Below, one piece after another: positions 6,427-8,806 of a DNA stretch of 8,806 nucleotides. The notes under the pieces are model-generated. The model was given only the letters and a program-made list of their open reading frames with translations. It was not told where the DNA came from and made no database searches. The translations under genes were made by a program, and so were the position numbers. The DNA comes from Clostridium sp. CAG:1013 (GTDB taxonomy: Bacteria > Bacillota > Clostridia > Oscillospirales > Acutalibacteraceae), in NCBI GenBank assembly GCA_000432995.1, contig HF972674.1:7895-16700 (forward strand). Reading direction: 5' to 3'. Positions within the stretch are counted from its first letter, which is position 1, and each line of letters starts with the position of its first letter.

Positions 6427-6480
6427 TTTCATCGCTGGGGAAACAGTTGACTTTCATGTCTCTAAGGATTTGAGAAAAAA

Positions 6481-6509
6481 TTGCGGTTTTGCCAAATGCC
6501 GTGTATAAT
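6481..6509 (+). promoter_or_regulatory. Candidate promoter of the zinc alcohol dehydrogenase
   Basis: A perfect -10 TATAAT (6504-6509) lies 17 bp from TTGCGG (6481-6486), a partial -35. Transcription would begin near 6516, giving a leader of about 100 nt that includes the hairpin at 6532-6564. Confidence 0.55.
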
Positions 6510-6531
6510 AGTTTCAGGTTGATTGTGTTGT

Positions 6532-6564
6532 AGGCAGCTCCAGGTGAAAAAGCAGGAGCTGCCT
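6532..6564 (+). terminator. Terminator-like hairpin, end of the LarA unit or leader attenuator
   Basis: A 10-bp stem, AGGCAGCTCC (6532-6541) with GGAGCTGCCT (6555-6564), has a 13-nt A-rich loop and is followed by a poor T run (TTGTTGG). It lies 106 nt after the LarA-family stop but downstream of the TATAAT promoter. It may therefore end read-through from upstream or act as an attenuator for the dehydrogenase gene. The short T run lowers confidence in termination. Confidence 0.5.
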
Positions 6565-6615
6565 TTGTTGGATAGATTCACACAGATAATCGTGAGGAAA
6601 ACAAGGAGGAACACC

Positions 6616-7653
6616 ATGAAAGCCTTGACCTATCTGGAACAGGGAAAATTCGCGCTTCTGGACAAGCCAAAACCAACTCTGCAAAATTCCCGGGATGCCA
6701 TTGTGCGGGTGACCATGAGTTCTATTTGCACCAGTGACCTGCACATCAAGCATGGCAGTGTACCCCGAGCGGTGCCGGGCATCACAGTAGGTCATGAGAT
6801 GGTGGGCGTTGTGGAGCAGGTGGGCAGCGATGTGCATACTGTTCGCCCCGGCGATCGTGTGACGGTAAATGTGGAGACCTTCTGCGGCCAGTGTTTTTTC
6901 TGCAAGCACGGTTATGTGAATAATTGCACCGACGCAAATGGTGGCTGGGCCTTGGGCTGCCGTATTGATGGCGGGCAGACGGAATACGTCCGGGTTCCTT
7001 ACGCTGACCAGGGGTTGGACCGAATCCCAGACGGTGTGACAGATGAGCAGGCTCTGTTTGTGGGGGATATCCTGGCTACAGGATTCTGGGCGGCCCGCAT
7101 CTCGGAGATCCAGACGGAGGACACCGTGTTGATTATCGGGGCAGGTCCCACAGGCATCTGTACCCTGTTGTGCGTGATGTTAAAGCATCCGGAAAAGATT
7201 ATTGTCTGCGAAAAGGACGAGGCAAGGCGGCAATTTGTCCTGGAGCATTACCCCCAGGTTCTGGTCTGTGAACCTGAAAATTGCCAGGAGTTTGTACAGA
7301 AAACTTCCCAGCATGGGGGAGCAGACGTAGTGCTGGAAGTAGCTGGTGGAAAGGACACTTTTGAATTGGCCTGGAAGTGCGCCCGTCCCAACGCTGTGGT
7401 GACGGTGGTGGCCCTGTACGAAGAGGCTCAGACCCTGCCCTTGCCGCAAATGTATGGGAAGAACTTGACCTTTAAGACTGGTGGCGTGGATGGCTGTGAC
7501 TGCGCTGAGATCCTGGCTTTGATCCAGCAGGGAAAATTGGACACCACGCCCCTGATTACCCATCGTTTTGCCCTGTCGGAGATCGAGGAGGCTTATCGTG
7601 TCTTTGAGAACCGATTGGATGGTGTTATCAAGATCGCCATCACGGCGGATTGA
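6616..7653 (+). CDS. Zinc-dependent medium-chain alcohol dehydrogenase (MDR family)
   Basis: A 345-residue cytoplasmic NAD(P)-dependent dehydrogenase of usual MDR length. The GroES-like catalytic domain has C38, then GHE at 59-61, and D151 in VGDILATGF, giving a C/H/E/D catalytic zinc set as in secondary-alcohol dehydrogenases. The structural zinc lobe is complete, with C90, C93, C96 and C104. The Rossmann domain shows GAGPTG (175-180) and an acidic E199 at the end of the second strand, which favours NAD over NADP. The likely substrates are secondary alcohols, polyols or butanediol-type compounds, as in isopropanol/butanediol and sorbitol-like dehydrogenases; the exact one is not decidable. 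ATG 6616 has AAGGAGG (6603-6609) 6 nt upstream. The frame is open further back to 6523, but that part overlaps the leader hairpin and is not homologous. No clear terminator follows in 7654-7806. Confidence 0.86.
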   Translation: MKALTYLEQGKFALLDKPKPTLQNSRDAIVRVTMSSICTSDLHIKHGSVPRAVPGITVGHEMVGVVEQVGSDVHTVRPGDRVTVNVETFCGQCFFCKHGYVNNCTDANGGWALGCRIDGGQTEYVRVPYADQGLDRIPDGVTDEQALFVGDILATGFWAARISEIQTEDTVLIIGAGPTGICTLLCVMLKHPEKIIVCEKDEARRQFVLEHYPQVLVCEPENCQEFVQKTSQHGGADVVLEVAGGKDTFELAWKCARPNAVVTVVALYEEAQTLPLPQMYGKNLTFKTGGVDGCDCAEILALIQQGKLDTTPLITHRFALSEIEEAYRVFENRLDGVIKIAITAD

Positions 7654-7806
7654 CCGTGAATCGCTTTGCAAAATGGGCAGATGGTGAACCTCCAAGATGG
7701 TTTGCCAGTATGCTTGCAATGTAGCCAGGAAACAGAAGATGTATGAAGTTGACAACAGGGCATTTAGATGAAAGTTGTACGAAGCGATCAAAGAGGTGGG
7801 GTGAAG

Positions 7807-8271
7807 ATGGATTCCAAAGAATTCAAGAAGTTTTGCAAAGATGAATTCACAAAGCATGGTTTTCGAAAGGTAAAAAACGAATTTTACCGTCAGGGGAATG
7901 GCGTTCTTTGCAGCTTGCATTTGCAGCATTCAGATTTTGGCCCGCTATATTATATCAACATCTGTTTTTATATCGGCACTTTCGCTGACAAAGATTATCC
8001 CACCCGATATGACTATGACTTCTGTGGACGATTCTCTGCTATGACAAAAAAAGCTACCCAAATGGGTGGCAGCCACTTTTTAAGCTCTGGAATAGAATAT
8101 AACTATTATACGGAAGATGAACTGCGTCCATATATCGAGAAGGGGTTTAAAGAGATGATTTATCCTGCTTTAGAGCATGGAAAAAAGAAGATTATTCCCT
8201 TATTAGAGCAAAAGGAATTTATACCAAACATTCTTCGAGATGAGGAAACACTGAATAAACTAAAAGACTAA
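7807..8271 (+). CDS. DUF4304-type hypothetical protein, copy 1
   Basis: A 154-residue soluble protein with no signal peptide. The N-terminal pattern MDSKEFKKFCKDEFTKHGF, then FYRQGNGVLCSLHLQHSDFG and YYINICFYIG, resembles the DUF4304 fold: a short helix, then a beta sheet that reads as hydrophobic alternation. DUF4304 proteins have no settled function; some occur in toxin-immunity neighbourhoods, so an immunity role is possible but unproven. ATG 7807 is chosen because the copy downstream starts at the equivalent codon and GAGGTGG (7793-7799) precedes it by 7 nt. An in-frame ATG at 7768 would add 13 unrelated residues. The base composition is visibly more AT-rich than the metabolic genes before it, which suggests separate ancestry. 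A perfect TTGACA lies at 7749-7754, but no convincing -10 follows it. Confidence 0.65.
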   Translation: MDSKEFKKFCKDEFTKHGFRKVKNEFYRQGNGVLCSLHLQHSDFGPLYYINICFYIGTFADKDYPTRYDYDFCGRFSAMTKKATQMGGSHFLSSGIEYNYYTEDELRPYIEKGFKEMIYPALEHGKKKIIPLLEQKEFIPNILRDEETLNKLKD

Positions 8272-8358
8272 ATAGGCAACCATGGTTTTTTTCCTTGAGA
8301 TGGTAAATCTTTCAATTCTGATCCTGACTTTCATAAGGATCCTGAAGGGGAGCTAACA

Positions 8359-8806
8359 ATGGATTCTAAAGAATTTAAAAAGTTTTGCAAAGACGAATTC
8401 ACAAAGCGTGGTTTTCGAAAGGTAAAAAACGATTATTGTTGCCAAGGAAACGGTGTTTTGTGTAGGTTGAATTTGCAGCATTCAAGATTCGGTCCGGATT
8501 ATTATATCAATATCTATTTTTACATAGGCGATTTTTCTGACAAAGAATATCCCATCTTAGATGAATATGATTTCTATGGCAGATTTACAGCTATGTCAAA
8601 AATGACGACAGAAAAAGGAAAAACTTTTTTGTGCTCTCAGATAGAATATACCTATTATACAGAAGATGAGCTGCGGCCGTATATCGAAATGAGCTTTAAT
8701 CAGAAGATTTGTCCAGTTTTAGAACATGGAAAAAAGGAAATTATTCCTTTGCTTGAAAAGAAGAAGTTTTTTACAAATGTCTTTCGAGAAGAGGAAACTC
8801 TCAATA
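8359..8806 (+). CDS. DUF4304-type hypothetical protein, copy 2 (cut by window end)
   Basis: The frame opens at ATG 8359 and stays open to the last base, giving 149 codons. Copy 1 continues only four more residues beyond the aligned EETLN, so only a few codons and the stop are likely missing. By hand alignment it matches copy 1 at about 105 of 149 positions (roughly 70 percent), with identical stretches such as YYTEDELRPYIE and KEFKKFCKDEFTK. The most variable parts are positions 24-28, the loop around 66-70 and the loop around 80-90. AAGGGGAG (8345-8352) lies 6 nt before the start. The gap from copy 1 is 87 bp with no clear terminator, so both may be on one transcript. The function is unknown, as for copy 1. 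Confidence 0.65.
   Translation, partial: MDSKEFKKFCKDEFTKRGFRKVKNDYCCQGNGVLCRLNLQHSRFGPDYYINIYFYIGDFSDKEYPILDEYDFYGRFTAMSKMTTEKGKTFLCSQIEYTYYTEDELRPYIEMSFNQKICPVLEHGKKEIIPLLEKKKFFTNVFREEETLN

Noticed and set aside
7749..7780. Perfect TTGACA considered as the -35 of a promoter for the first DUF4304-type gene.
   Set aside because: No acceptable -10 lies 16-18 bp downstream; TTAGAT is only 9 bp away.
8281..8298. AACCATGGTT followed by T residues after the first DUF4304-type gene, considered as a terminator.
   Set aside because: The palindrome has no loop and too few pairs outside a loop to form a stable hairpin.

Overview
The window looks like a chromosomal piece of a Gram-positive Clostridia-type bacterium, possibly a gut Oscillospiraceae relative. 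The grounds are strong AGGAGG-type ribosome binding sites, a Y-family polymerase paired with a YolD-like protein, moderately high GC in most genes, and a carbohydrate/fermentation gene set. The taxonomic guess is an inference.

Layout. (1) Bases 1-682 hold the 3' end of an error-prone Y-family DNA polymerase gene, overlapped by 4 nt by a YolD-like gene. This is a DNA-damage-tolerance pair. A bidirectional terminator follows (747-777). (2) A divergent pair comes next: a sugar isomerase/epimerase-type TIM barrel on the minus strand (805-1653) and a cytoplasmic GH43 glycosidase on the plus strand (1857-3398). Their shared 203-bp spacer carries a possible LacI-type operator. (3) Three plus-strand single-gene units follow: a YqhD/BdhA-type iron alcohol dehydrogenase (3651-4829), a LarA-family nickel-pincer racemase/epimerase (5128-6426) and a zinc-dependent medium-chain dehydrogenase (6616-7653). 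Each has its own candidate promoter. A strong terminator ends the first. (4) Bases 7807-8806 hold two tandem, similar DUF4304-type genes of visibly lower GC. The second is cut by the window end a few codons before its expected stop.

How the genes may work together. The GH43 enzyme has no signal peptide, so it probably trims imported xylo- or arabino-oligosaccharides. The TIM-barrel isomerase next to it would act on a released sugar or derivative. The two dehydrogenases and the LarA homologue suggest redox and stereochemical handling of aldehydes, alcohols and 2-hydroxy acids. A common pathway is only an inference, because these genes do not form one operon.

Most notable points. The iron-ADH promoter has the long 19-bp spacer and AGTnnACT dyad of a MerR-family (AdhR/NmlR-like) aldehyde-responsive promoter. 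The LarA homologue sits without its cofactor genes beside sugar genes, behind two inverted-repeat operator candidates. A terminator-like hairpin lies in the predicted leader of the zinc-ADH. The DUF4304 pair looks like a young duplication, possibly of immunity type. No tRNA, rRNA, CRISPR array, insertion sequence or phage module was seen.
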